Shown here: piece by piece, positions 29,148-39,780 of the stretch | Layout of the letters: each line of letters opens with the position of its first letter | How positions within the stretch are numbered: the first letter of the stretch is position 1 | DNA from: Trichomonas tenax | Taxonomy: Eukaryota > Parabasalia > Trichomonadida > Trichomonadidae | Assembly: GCA_023091735.1 (NCBI GenBank) | Contig: JALKBU010000390.1 | Location: forward strand, 1-43,677 | Reading direction: 5' to 3' | DNA: 43,677 nucleotides | Position numbers and translations under genes: made by a program | The notes under the pieces: model-generated | What the model was told of the DNA's origin: nothing | Seen by the model: the letters and a program-made list of their open reading frames with translations, nothing else | The model's database searches: none

Positions 29148-32048
29148 TTAAACAATCCGAATCTTAAAGCTCTTCTTGATATTAGAAGCGGTGTTCTTTG
29201 GTCTCAAGATATCATTTGCTTTAGTGCTCTTCATCAACTCTGAGTGGAACATGTTGGAAGAATCAAATTTAATTGGAATGAACTCAAGCTTTGTGTACTC
29301 TTCGATCTTAAAGATGTCTGTATCAATTGGAGAAACTTTGTGCAGCGAGAACATAAAGTTCTGGATGGCCCTGGAGAACTTGTGCATGCTTGGGAAGAAG
29401 CGCTCAATATAAAGACAAAACGCTTCGTACATTCCTTGATATGGCTCCGGTGTAATCTCTGAGATGATACGAACGAGATTTGCAGTAAAATCTGGTGATA
29501 TAAGCTTGAAATCATTAGCGAAACTAATATACATCATGAGGAACTCCACAATTTTATCATACACAGAATTGTGGACTTGATCAATCAGAGCTGAGAATGT
29601 CACACCAACAATGACATTAAATGTTGTCGTATAAATTTCTGCAGCAGCCTTTGGATTTGTAGTTTGCTCGCGTCTCATTAAACTCGACCAACACTCAAAG
29701 GCTGCAAAGTTGATCTCTCTGTCGATATAGTTCGTTAGCGTTAACTGGAACAGCTCAACAACGAAGTTAGGTTCGACAACACCGAACTCAAATTCCTTGA
29801 GCATTTTGAATATTAACTCCAGTGGAGGAGGATCGAGTTCAAGAGCAGGTCTAACAAACTGCTCCATGATAGTTGGGAATAATGCATTAATTTGTGTAAA
29901 CTTACTTCTAAGGATACCAATGAACGCGAAAACAACAGATTGGCCAATTACTGTTCCTGGAAGCATATTGAGTGTCTGATACAAAACTTGCTCAATCTGT
30001 GCGTATTCAGTAGATGTCATCAGTGTTCCGAGTGCCAACAGCATTGATGTAGCAATGTCAACATATTCTCTTGCAGCATAAATATTTGGACCGATGGCAA
30101 TAAGAATAGGAACGAAGATTTCTGCGATGCGTGGTGCTGAACTGTTAACCGCTTGAACTGTCTCTGTTATAACATCAAGAGCTTCACTAGCTGTCTTCAT
30201 GATATTTTGATCTAGCGGGTTCTCATTGAAAGCTTCTATCTGTTGTTGAATTGGCAAGAAAAGTTCTCTGAAGTACTGAGGAATGACTTCTTGTGGGAAT
30301 TTGATAATCAATCTTGAGCAAATCAAATACAATAATCTAATGCTGCCCTTATCAACGCTCTGGAAGAAGTTATCTGAGCTGTTGATGATAGCTGTAGCGA
30401 GCTCCAAATCATTATCCAAGAAGCTCTTCTCTTCACGGCAAACAAAATATGCGAGAGCAGTCACCGCTGCAACAGCCACATTGCTGCTTTGTCCGATGCA
30501 TCCGCAGATGAAAATAACAGCATTGACAAAAACTTCTCTGTTAGACTTAAGGAAGCGAGCAGAATGAGAAACAGCAGCCAACAAAGCAATGAGGAAAGAG
30601 TCAGGAGTTTCGTCATTGACCATTTCAAGAAGATCTGGAACTACTTCAAAGATGGGGCGTGTCTGCTCATCTGTTTCTATAGCGAATTCGAGGCCAGCGA
30701 GAGCAACACAGAGGTTTTCCGATGGCTGCTGTGCCGAAAGGAATTCAACCATATTCTTCGGATCTATTTGAAGCAGCATAGACCAGCAACTGCGTACATC
30801 AAGAGGAATCTGCCCTTCATCATCAATTGTCTTTGGTAAAATTTGATAAATTGCTTCTCGCATTTGTGGGAAGAAATCCTTGAAGAAATCGTATATTGGG
30901 AACACACTTGGATTCCTCACCTTTTCGAAATAGATTTTTCTTGTGATATCGTTGAATAATTTCCAAAAATCGCTTGTTATGTTTTCCGCATTCGAAGACA
31001 AGACGATTTGATATAGATTCGCAATCATTGAAGCGAAGTTTTCCTTCGAAACTTGGAATTCTTCTAATCCTTGCATGATTGAATTTGCTTCAGCGAGCAT
31101 ATCAGCATAGTCCTCTGGTTTTGCGTCCTCTGGTATTGGGAAGAAGACCAGATCTATGATTGATAAGAATCTTGCCAAAAACTTCGTCAAAAAGTTTAAT
31201 ACATCTTGATGTGCTGTGACAGGAAGAATTGGGTTTACTGGGTCTTGGACAGTGCACATACCGAATATAACGAGTGCTGCGTATTTTCTGAAGCTTATTG
31301 CTGAATCTGTTCTCTTAATGAAAATTGTTTGCAAACATTCAGTGCTGGCCTTTTGTGTTGCTTTATTTCCCAAAAAATCGATGCAGAAGCCCTTCATGAT
31401 GTCAGCATTGATGATATCTTCCAAATTGCACCAATTTAACAAGCAATTAAAAGCCTTCAGCGCGAGAGGAGATAATTGTTCAATTCCGAACGAATTTATG
31501 ATACAGGCATGCATTGTCTCTGTATTTTCAATGCAAAGTTCGCGCAGTTTCGATACATGTCCAGCATTAACATAATTGCATCCTTCAATTTCAGTACAAA
31601 ACTTCGTGTACAGTATTAATCTGAGAGCTCTATCTTCTGGTGGATTTGTTTCGCCGAAAAAGCAACATTCTGGGAAGAAAGTTGTCCATTCGTCTAAAAT
31701 TGTGAAAACTGCGATTTGTGCAAGTGAATGTGATAACTCTTCGTTCTCTTTTTCATTATTTTGACCATTAAAATACGAATTTAACAGGCTTAATTTGATT
31801 TGTTGCCGATTTTCTGGATCATATTGACCCCACTTCGAATAAAGATTTCTTCTGATAAAAACTGCGGCCTTAAACTTAACATTGTGGTCCTGTGATCGAC
31901 TCAAAATAATGCAACAGTCATTAATCGCTAAAGGAGTCATCATCCACTCGTTAATCACCGCATTCGCATAGTTTATGTCCTCCGGCTTGTTCACGTCGCC
32001 AACTCCAAGAGCTGTTTCGACGAGATCAATATTAGGAGAAGTTTGCAT
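29148..32048 (-). CDS. Karyopherin-beta family nuclear transport receptor, 966 aa
   Basis: Residues ~25-95 form an importin-beta N-terminal domain (YANAVINEWMMTPLAINDCC then FKAAVFIRRNLYSKWGQYD), the RanGTP-binding part shared by importins and exportins. The rest is a continuous all-helical solenoid of HEAT-like repeats without low-complexity inserts. The C-terminus ends in a basic stretch (NIKKSFKIRIV). The length (966 aa) is normal for the family (about 850-1,150). It carries cargo through nuclear pores in a Ran-dependent way; whether import or export, and which cargo, cannot be read from sequence. It may be nearest to the Importin-13/Transportin-3/CRM1-like side, with low certainty. The ATG is the first in frame, preceded by a T/A-rich leader. 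No breaks seen. Confidence 0.85.
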   Translation of the reverse strand: MQTSPNIDLVETALGVGDVNKPEDINYANAVINEWMMTPLAINDCCIILSRSQDHNVKFKAAVFIRRNLYSKWGQYDPENRQQIKLSLLNSYFNGQNNEKENEELSHSLAQIAVFTILDEWTTFFPECCFFGETNPPEDRALRLILYTKFCTEIEGCNYVNAGHVSKLRELCIENTETMHACIINSFGIEQLSPLALKAFNCLLNWCNLEDIINADIMKGFCIDFLGNKATQKASTECLQTIFIKRTDSAISFRKYAALVIFGMCTVQDPVNPILPVTAHQDVLNFLTKFLARFLSIIDLVFFPIPEDAKPEDYADMLAEANSIMQGLEEFQVSKENFASMIANLYQIVLSSNAENITSDFWKLFNDITRKIYFEKVRNPSVFPIYDFFKDFFPQMREAIYQILPKTIDDEGQIPLDVRSCWSMLLQIDPKNMVEFLSAQQPSENLCVALAGLEFAIETDEQTRPIFEVVPDLLEMVNDETPDSFLIALLAAVSHSARFLKSNREVFVNAVIFICGCIGQSSNVAVAAVTALAYFVCREEKSFLDNDLELATAIINSSDNFFQSVDKGSIRLLYLICSRLIIKFPQEVIPQYFRELFLPIQQQIEAFNENPLDQNIMKTASEALDVITETVQAVNSSAPRIAEIFVPILIAIGPNIYAAREYVDIATSMLLALGTLMTSTEYAQIEQVLYQTLNMLPGTVIGQSVVFAFIGILRSKFTQINALFPTIMEQFVRPALELDPPPLELIFKMLKEFEFGVVEPNFVVELFQLTLTNYIDREINFAAFECWSSLMRREQTTNPKAAAEIYTTTFNVIVGVTFSALIDQVHNSVYDKIVEFLMMYISFANDFKLISPDFTANLVRIISEITPEPYQGMYEAFCLYIERFFPSMHKFSRAIQNFMFSLHKVSPIDTDIFKIEEYTKLEFIPIKFDSSNMFHSELMKSTKANDILRPKNTASNIKKSFKIRIV

Positions 32049-32331
32049 TTTTTATAAAAAAAAGGGAAAATTTTTCCAAAATGTCGATTTTTAGATTTAA
32101 AAAATTTCTTAAAAACTAAAATCTACACAATCTAGAGATATATAATTTCAATGATTCTTGATTTTAAATCAAATGGATCATTTTTGACTTGGAATGATAA
32201 GTAGATCACATATTCGTAAACTTGATAAATTTCACACAAAAATCTTCAGTCCTGAAGATAATTGGATATCGAAAAAATCATTTTTATAAATATGTGCATA
32301 AAATTTAAAATATATGGGCTCGTGATGGCAC
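32049..32331. other. Short intergenic region
   Basis: About 280 bp of AT-rich spacer holding the 3' end of the UBL-UBA gene and the promoter of the karyopherin gene. The leader on the minus strand has GACATTTTGG about 40 nt before the ATG; no clear initiator. Nothing else seen. Confidence 0.5.
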
Positions 32332-34305
32332 TCATTCCAGCTGATCTCTAAATTTGTTCGTAAAGCGAATTGATGCCCAATATGGGCTGAAATCTGATTT
32401 CTTCAGCAACTCTTGAGCGAGTTCTTTGGATATGATACGCTCTCTAAGCTCATCAACCAATTTATCAAGCTCATTACCGGTAATTTCTTTTGGTTGTTCT
32501 TCTTCTTGAGGCTTTGGCTTGGACTTGCTTGGGGTTGATGACCTACTGGATTTCGGCTCTTTCTGTTCAAATTTTTCTGTTTCTTGAGATGAAATTTTAG
32601 TTTTTGTTGGTGTCTTTGGAATTAGTTCATCTTTCTTTGTTGTTGATTCTTTTTGTGATGTCTTTGGTGGATTCTTTGGTTTTTCTTCTGCTTCTTTCGC
32701 TTTTTCTGTTGATGCTTTAGATTTCGTTGTAGATTTAGGTGTTTCTTTTGTTTTTTCTGTTGTTTCCTTCACCTTAGCAGGAGATTTCTCTGTCTTACTT
32801 GTTTTTGTTGGTGTTTCTTTAGCTTTTGTAGTTGGTTTGGTTTCTTTTTGTTTTTCTGCTGTTTCTTTGACTTTTGATTTTGTCGTTTCTTTAGGTTTTT
32901 CTGCTGTTGCTTCCTTTGCTTTTGCTGCTGGCTTAGCTCTTTCTGTTGATTTAGTTGTTGTATTTTCTTTTTGTTTTGTTGATTTGGTTGTTGCCTTTGA
33001 TGGATTGTTTGCGATTTCTTTCAGTTTCGCTGTCAGTGATGGTTTGTTTCTGAACCTTGTGAGAATCCAGTACTCACCGAATGTCATTTCCTCGCACTTG
33101 TCAATTATCTGTTTGATGTATGTTTTGCGGCGATTAGTGGAACACTTCTGAAGTTGTTTTCTGAGCACATCTGGTGATTGATTATGGAAATCATACATCT
33201 TAAATGTCTTGAGATTAGAAGGTGTCTTGGATTTGCCAATTAAATCACCAGGAACATCATCAGGATATTTCCTAATTAGTTCTAAAAGCTTAGCTTCGGA
33301 TAATGTCAATATTCTGTTGAATTTGAAGAATTTAATAAACCTGTCAGTGAAATCGTTGAACTGTGCTGTGACTGTCTTAGAAATGAAATCTTCAGGCGAG
33401 AACTTACTGTCGTCAATCAATATAAATGCAACATCTTTGAATGCATCATCAACCTTTTCTGATTCAGTTCTACTAGTTGAGTCAGAGCTTGAAGAATCTG
33501 AACTTGAATCCGAATCATCGCTTGAATTATCTGAATCAGAATATGTGTTTTCTGACTCGCTTGAGCTGCTTGAATATGTGGAACTTATATCTGTGGTGCT
33601 TGTCTCATCACTCGTTGTCTCAGCTGAAACTTTGATTCTGTCTTTGTCGCTGTGCTTAGACATCTTCTTTCGATCGATTTCAATTGTTGTAGTTTTGATA
33701 TCAGAATCCTCTGATGTCTTCTTTGGCTTCTGTGATCCCAATTTGATGATAGCAGGAGTGCTTTCGTCTGTTTGTTCATCATCTGTCGCTAAAAGACCGA
33801 GATATATTTGTTCTTCTGGAGCATCACTTGTTGTATGTTGTGGAACTGATTTAGTTTTGAGAAGATTAGTAGCTGCTTCAATATCGTTCTTTACTGTTAT
33901 CAAAGCTTGCTCAACTTGACTCTTTGGATATCCAAGATTTGTAAAATGACGAACAGCAGCTTCATGTCTTTCTTTATCAATTACCATAGCGAACGAAGTC
34001 ATTTTATTTGTGTTTGAAGCCGCTTCTTGCTTGATTTGGCAATCAATAATTTGAGAATGGTAGTTTTTGTCGATTTTTCCTTGCTCCGTGATTTCATTTC
34101 CATCTTTGAAGAATTTGATTTGACTAACATCTACATTTTCGTTTTCTGAAATTTGATGTTTAATATCTAGGAAAGATTCTTCGTTGTTTAACTTGAATTT
34201 AGTGTTTTCACGTTCAAAATCAACAAAGTGTATCTCGATGCATGGTGACCTTCTGTGTCTTTTTGGAGTTTTTGTTGATGGATCATCAACCTGTTCACCT
34301 TCCAT
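32332..34305 (-). CDS. UBL-UBA protein with acidic Ser and Lys/Thr-rich regions, 657 aa
   Basis: Residues ~20-95 look like a ubiquitin-like fold (CIEIHFVDFERENTKFKL, FLDIKHQISENENVDVSQIK). Residues ~105-150 fit a UBA domain (RHFTNLGYPKSQVEQALI, DIEAATNLL). UBL plus UBA is the layout of proteasome shuttle factors such as Rad23/Dsk2, but no STI1 or XPC-binding domain follows. Instead there is a Ser/Asp/Glu-rich acidic tract (about 235-280), a helical block (about 290-440), a long Lys/Thr/Glu/Pro tract resembling histone H1 tails (about 440-600) and a short helical end that resembles a piece of the middle block (EYWILTRFRNK versus PYWASIRFTNK). The two copies, each ending a helical run, suggest an internal duplication. 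A ubiquitin-linked chromatin or nucleolar role is a guess. ATG and stop are clear; no breaks. Confidence 0.8.
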   Translation of the reverse strand: MEGEQVDDPSTKTPKRHRRSPCIEIHFVDFERENTKFKLNNEESFLDIKHQISENENVDVSQIKFFKDGNEITEQGKIDKNYHSQIIDCQIKQEAASNTNKMTSFAMVIDKERHEAAVRHFTNLGYPKSQVEQALITVKNDIEAATNLLKTKSVPQHTTSDAPEEQIYLGLLATDDEQTDESTPAIIKLGSQKPKKTSEDSDIKTTTIEIDRKKMSKHSDKDRIKVSAETTSDETSTTDISSTYSSSSSESENTYSDSDNSSDDSDSSSDSSSSDSTSRTESEKVDDAFKDVAFILIDDSKFSPEDFISKTVTAQFNDFTDRFIKFFKFNRILTLSEAKLLELIRKYPDDVPGDLIGKSKTPSNLKTFKMYDFHNQSPDVLRKQLQKCSTNRRKTYIKQIIDKCEEMTFGEYWILTRFRNKPSLTAKLKEIANNPSKATTKSTKQKENTTTKSTERAKPAAKAKEATAEKPKETTKSKVKETAEKQKETKPTTKAKETPTKTSKTEKSPAKVKETTEKTKETPKSTTKSKASTEKAKEAEEKPKNPPKTSQKESTTKKDELIPKTPTKTKISSQETEKFEQKEPKSSRSSTPSKSKPKPQEEEQPKEITGNELDKLVDELRERIISKELAQELLKKSDFSPYWASIRFTNKFRDQLE

Positions 34306-35377
34306 TTTAATGGCTCAAAAGAAGACAAAAACATCTGAACTTTTTATGGAAATAATAATGGAAATATGTAAATTGACCAGTTTTAAGAAATTATGTTGGT
34401 AATAATATTTTGATTTTTGTAATTAGACAAAATATTACTGTGGAACTTTATAAAAGTCCAAGTGTATGATAGATTTATGTTCTAATGTCTTAATTCAAGA
34501 TTTTCATCAAAATATATAAACATTAAATATAAACCCATGAACAATGTTCTCATCTGTTTTTCGTTATAGGAAGTTCGATGGCAATGCATATGTTCAGTAA
34601 TGAGAAGATGCAACTATATTTGAAAAATATGTTATGGCATTATATAGCCAGAATCAAGCTCCAAGAGTTTCTCCTCCATCCTCACATATCCAACAATGAA
34701 TGAGTAATTATATATTTTATAAAAACAAAAGCAAATTGATAGTGTATTTTCACAACGCGCATGAGGAGGCCAATACACATATATACACATAATAGCGAAA
34801 TAAAAATAATTTAAATACTTTCGAAAAAAATAACATCGACAGTTGTTATAGAAGATATACATATGATTTCTGTCATTATCCAGTACCACTGTGATGTTCG
34901 GAACAAATGTCTAATCGAAAAATATCGAGAAAATTGAACATTTATTGTTTTTATTGTAACTATCTACAAAGAAGGAATAGTACATAAAGCTGGTTATCAA
35001 ACGGACTGCTTTTGTATAATTTTGAATAAAAAAATTGAGACATATGAAAATTTTAAATAACGTGTTTTGAATGTTCGTGTACCACAATCCTTAGACGTGT
35101 ACCATTTTGTGCGTGGATTGAAAAATTGATTGGTTTACAGGAATTTATAGTTTACACATTCAGAAATTTGAAGAGTTGACATTTTTTGAAAGGCTTTGGT
35201 CGCTACAAAATCAAAATGAGACGATAATTTTTGCTTCAATTTTTGTATTTTTTGAAACAACGAAAATGGTCGTGTTCCGGAATTTCTGAGATGATCGTTT
35301 ATTATTTTCACAATGCAGGACAGCTTTATGAACTCGGAAGAACATAGACAAATCATGTAGTCTTATAACAAAGGCTA

Positions 35378-35515
35378 ACGATTGGTTGTCTCGACTAGTT
35401 CGGTGCGACTTCATTGACTTATGATCATTAGATGAATCATTTAATTCGCTGCAACGTTATTAATTTCTTATCATTAGATACTGTATCTAGTTCGCTGCAA
35501 ACATCAGTGATTGCT
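35378..35515. repeat. Decayed 46-bp tandem repeat, about three copies
   Basis: ATCATTAGAT occurs at 35424 and 35470, and TTCGCTGCAA at 35445 and 35491, both with a 46-bp period. A variant TTCGGTGCGA at 35399 fits the same period as a third, more diverged copy. Segments between the conserved 10-mers have drifted. Confidence 0.55.
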
Positions 35516-35546
35516 CTTCATATACTGCTTCTTCAAGCCAAATTAT

Positions 35547-35586
35547 TTGACATGTAAACAATTGTTATAAATAATTTACATGTCAA
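35547..35586. repeat. Inverted pair of TTGACATGTAAA
   Basis: TTGACATGTAAA (35547-35558) and its exact reverse complement TTTACATGTCAA (35575-35586) are separated by 16 bp. This is the most perfect occurrence of the window's recurrent motif and could bind a dimeric regulator or form a hairpin. Confidence 0.6.
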
Positions 35587-36673
35587 TAGTAAAGAAGGCT
35601 TAAAATGAGAGCCTGAGATTATTGATTTAGATGCTTTGACAAGTTTCAAGATCATCTTTTAATCATTCTGTAACAAAATGATAGCTTCGATTAATGTTCT
35701 TGAATAGAAATTTTCATTTTTGCCTATAAATTTTGTTTTTTCTTTCTTTTGTAGGGTTAAAAATACTTATTATGATACTATAATATGAATTCAGCGTGCA
35801 GTGCAACTGTCTGATGTGCTTGTTGCTCACAACAAATCCATTTGTCCATTAATAAAAGTGACACAATCCGTTAAAGCAATTTTTTTGATAGTACATGCTC
35901 CATATAACTTGATAATCCCTTTTACACGAATTTTAACAACTTTTATTATAAAAGTAACAGATATTAAATTTATTTTGTCTAAAAATAATTATTATACCAA
36001 TATGAATATAATATACCTATATGTTTTTTGAGATATTTACATTATTCAAAAACAGTACGAATTCAAAAGTTTTGCTATCTTTCACAATACGTTAACCGTT
36101 GGTGTAAATTTTAAAAAAAGGTTTTTTTATTCTGTTGACCACAATGAAATTTGATTACCAACAAAATGACTTTTAATTTGTTATACGATTTTAGATATAA
36201 TTTTACTGGAATAATGTGATTATTTCATCATAACTGAATTTGAATCGATGAAATGAACCATAATAATGTGTTTTTACTTCGTGCTGCATCATATTCATCT
36301 TTCCGTTTGGTAAAGAATATGGCGGTAATAGTTTTGGGTTGATATCTTGTTTTTGTGTGTGTCACAAGATATTGGCAACTTTATAATAATGACTATTATG
36401 TGAAACATAATGTGCTTGCGGCTCTAGAGGATGTTTTATATGCTATCTTGCACAGGAACATACCATGAACTAATATTTACCTTTTTTTGAATATGATTAA
36501 GCTAAATATGAGTGTGTAAGAGCTGGGAATGCATGAATAAATGTGCTTCGATGAGTTAAAAAGATTGATGCGATTAGAATGCAGAATTAAGGTAATATTT
36601 ACAATCGTATATAAAATTCCATATAAGATTAAAATTGTATCATACAACGAGCAAACGATGCATGAACGGAACC

Positions 36674-37441
36674 TTATTGGGATGATGGGTAAGTAAAACA
36701 TATGTCAACAAGGGATGGCGATGTTGGAGCAGATGCTGCAACACTCTGGCCGAATAAGATCGACCAATGGTCAGTAGATTGTGAGCTGCATCTAACAATT
36801 TGTAATTTTGGTCTGATTGGACGCTTTTGCTGTAACATTTCCCTTGCAAATAAAGAATGAGAACGGCGAAGCTCTCCGCTATTGACAAATTTTTCCTCAC
36901 GCATTGGCACATAACCTCCAATGCACATGTGAGGCATCTCCTCGAAGAAGCGGCGATAGCCACCTTCGAGCAAATATACATGGGGATAACTCAACTTAGG
37001 ATATTGGTTGCTATGCCTGTCATGTTCTCTAAAGAGGCGAAGTAATGTGGGTCCTCTGTTTTGAGAGAATTCACAATGCACGACGATACATACATTTTGA
37101 CCAATAAACCTTTCGTATACCCCTATCATTTGAGATTTAGAACGAATGTTGCGGGCACCAATAATACGGCCACCGTGAAACTCGTACTCAAATCTCGCAT
37201 CTAAGATGATAACTTTTTCGAAACCAAAAGCCAGTGGATTATTAATATGCTCAACCAACTGCCTTGGTGTGAAAACCTTAAATGGCTTTTGATTCTCCTG
37301 TTCTTCAGGAAAATTAGGTGACTCATTTTCCGAATCAAAACAAGATGGTCCAGAGAATAAAGACAGTCCCTCAGAGATGTCACTGAAGTCCGGGTGTGGT
37401 ATTTCAGACTCATGAAAAGAAAGTGGCATCATGTCTAGCAT
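36674..37441 (-). CDS. Cdc25-like phosphatase (rhodanese fold), 255 aa
   Basis: The rhodanese domain (about 58-180) carries the CX5R loop HCEFSQNRG with Cys123 as nucleophile and Arg129 binding phosphate. HCEFS-x-R-G is the hallmark of M-phase inducer phosphatases, which remove inhibitory phosphates from the Thr-Tyr pair of cyclin-dependent kinases. Other family marks are VIILDARFEYEFHGGRI and the LEGGYRRFFE end of the domain, followed by a Cdc25-type helix (GGYVPMREEKF). The N-terminus is short (about 57 aa, Ser/Glu/Pro-rich, likely phosphorylated). The C-terminus (about 185-255) is poorly ordered, Arg/Ser-rich. The ATG at 37441 is first; Met4 and Met5 are alternatives. An active enzyme is expected. 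Nothing in the neighbourhood adds to its role. Confidence 0.9.
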   Translation of the reverse strand: MLDMMPLSFHESEIPHPDFSDISEGLSLFSGPSCFDSENESPNFPEEQENQKPFKVFTPRQLVEHINNPLAFGFEKVIILDARFEYEFHGGRIIGARNIRSKSQMIGVYERFIGQNVCIVVHCEFSQNRGPTLLRLFREHDRHSNQYPKLSYPHVYLLEGGYRRFFEEMPHMCIGGYVPMREEKFVNSGELRRSHSLFAREMLQQKRPIRPKLQIVRCSSQSTDHWSILFGQSVAASAPTSPSLVDICFTYPSSQ

Positions 37442-38403
37442 GGTAAAGGAACCTGAAATACTTCTTAATTCTTAAATTCAGAAAAAAAGTAACTAACATA
37501 AAAAATTTTTTTGATAAAGTTCAGCGAATAATTTCTTTAAAACCGATGTTCGGCAAAATTATTTCTTTGTTAACAGCTTCATTTCTGTTGAATTTTAGTA
37601 TCAGATATAAAAACCAAGCCTACATTTGGTGAAAATTTTTCACTGTAAAACTTTGCTCCGTTTATTGCTATAGATGTTTTGACGTAAATTTATGAAATTG
37701 GAAAAAATTGAAACTCGAAATATGAAAATAGGCATTCGTTGTCAATTTGCAATGAAATTGATCAATTTGTCGGTTTTATTCTCCTGCATTGATTAGGTTT
37801 TACTGCTGTTATCATTTGATGGCGATTATATGATTCAATTATTGAATGCCTTTTTCAATTCATTTAATTTTTTGAAACAAACCGTAGTTCAACATCTGAT
37901 AAACGTTGTTATAATTTTATCAGTCTTATTGTGTAGATCGACAATCCGACCATCTCAAAAGTAGAAAAGTTGACATCTGTGTATATCAGCATATGTATAA
38001 TGATTTATAGTTGAATGTATCAGAAAATTGAGAACTAAAAAACTGACATTTTGTAAAATTATTGAAAGGTCCTCTCAAAATTCTCTTATGAAATCTTCAG
38101 TAATTTTATGTTCACATTACAATTGCTTTAATGATTTTCACTCATTTATTCTTGAATCATTTTTCAGTTTCGTTTTTCTTGTGAGTTTTTTATTACCCTG
38201 ACGCAATGATATGAATTATGAGGGCTATTAACCACATTTTTATGAACTATCCATGTTTTCATAAGTTTCTCTCAAAAGAAGGTCTGGCCGGATAAATATC
38301 ATAATCTGAATATTGCAGCTATATAAGCTCCGAATTTTCAGTTATTTTTGATTGGTTCTCGATACGAATGCAATTTGTTGGTTACATGTCAAACAACTAA
38401 AAT

Positions 38404-38440
38404 ATGCTGCTAGACAGTCATCTGTCCTCATGAGCAGCAT
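38404..38440. repeat. Nested hairpin
   Basis: ATGCTGCT (38404-38411) and AGCAGCAT (38433-38440) are exact inverted repeats. Inside them GACAG-TCAT-CTGTC (38413-38426) forms a second stem. It could be a small structured RNA or a palindromic site. Confidence 0.4.
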
Positions 38441-39142
38441 TGCTACACATCCCCTTTAACAACAAATTCCCCATCTTATTGAATAAGCGCCCGAATTTGA
38501 TTCGAGATTTTAGAAAGGCAGTGACACTCCAAAAAAATGAGCTCGGGAATGTTGTTGAGTTAATATATTTCTAGCAAAAAGGGTTCAAAGTTTGGAAATG
38601 ATAGACAATGTAGCTATACAGGTATTCTATATAACATCAATAATAGAATAGTAATTAAAGAAGGAAATTAAAAGAAAAATTAGATTTATTAAGATTAGCT
38701 TATTATTAATGATTAATGGGCTATTTGATAATTAATTAAATCCAATAGATTAAAGGTTGGCATGCAGAAACAAGGGTATTATTTGTAAAAGAAATTAGTA
38801 CAACCAACAATCATGAGAATTTAAAAATAAAGTCAGCTTACTGGATGTATCATGCTCAATGAAAGGTACGAAAAAAAAATTCTGTTAAAAGTCGAGATAT
38901 GGATCACATTTCCATGAATATAGGACGAAATATCATTTAAAAAGGGTCAACAGCTTCTGATGTAGTATACATCTGTAACAAGATCTGCAATTTTGAAGAG
39001 GAAAGAATAATGAAGAATCATATTTTTGAATTTTAGAACTCGATCAAAAATTATAAAGTCAAATACGCCGGCTATGATTTGTGTGACTGTTATGATATTC
39101 TATGTAGCTCAGAATCAAGAATTACACGAAAAAAAAAACGAT

Positions 39143-39158
39143 TTTGACATTTGTCAAA
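39143..39158. repeat. Palindrome TTTGACA-TT-TGTCAAA
   Basis: Two 7-bp arms (39143-39149, 39152-39158) with a 2-bp centre. The arms equal the left half of the recurrent TTGACATGTAAA motif, so it may be a related binding site. Confidence 0.4.
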
Positions 39159-39780
39159 TTTTTAACGTCTTTGTCAAAAAACATATTCAAATGTATACTC
39201 GTTGATTAAAATTGATCATGGTAACGCATTTAGAACAAATATATTTATTCAGTATAGTTTTGAAAATTTGAAACAGAATTAAAAATAATGATGACTCTTT
39301 TTTGCGCCGCTAAATTTGACAAGTTTATTAAATTGAGAAGAATAACACACAGAGCTTATGCGTGAACACTTGGAATGCTTTTTTCCAAAAAAAAGCTAAA
39401 AAAGCATATTTGTGATTAGATTTACCTATTTATCATCGACAATAACCTATTTTACGTTATAAAAATGCTATACGATGGGAATATAAAATATTATAATGAG
39501 TAAGGCACTTCATGGCAAATCAATGTCTTTGATGCAAGATATATCTAATATTTTAATGAAATATAGACTTTGTTAGCTAATTCTTTAATATATCATGCAC
39601 AACAGGATTTTGCACATTGGAGTTCAATAACTTAGCAAAAAGTTAATCGAGTGAGTTAAAAAACGAGTTTCGTCGACTTTGCGTATAAATATTTAATTAC
39701 CCGTCAATACCTTTTATTGAATATGGCCAATCACAGCCATCATTAATAGCCATCACCCGCATATATATGTGTGTGTGTCT

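Larger units (their letters stand above)
34306..36673. other. Long intergenic region, 2.4 kb
   Basis: No supported gene: open frames (34632-34889, 35135-35414, 35801-36031, 36477-36701) are short, AT-driven and featureless. It holds a decayed 46-bp tandem repeat (about 35378-35515) and an inverted pair of the TTGACATGTAAA motif (35547-35586), both listed separately. Confidence 0.5.

Noticed and set aside
33209..33919. 236-codon frame on the plus strand opposite the UBL-UBA gene
   Set aside because: Ser/Leu/Val-rich antisense shadow of the Ser/Asp/Lys/Thr-rich coding strand; the opposite frame has real domains.
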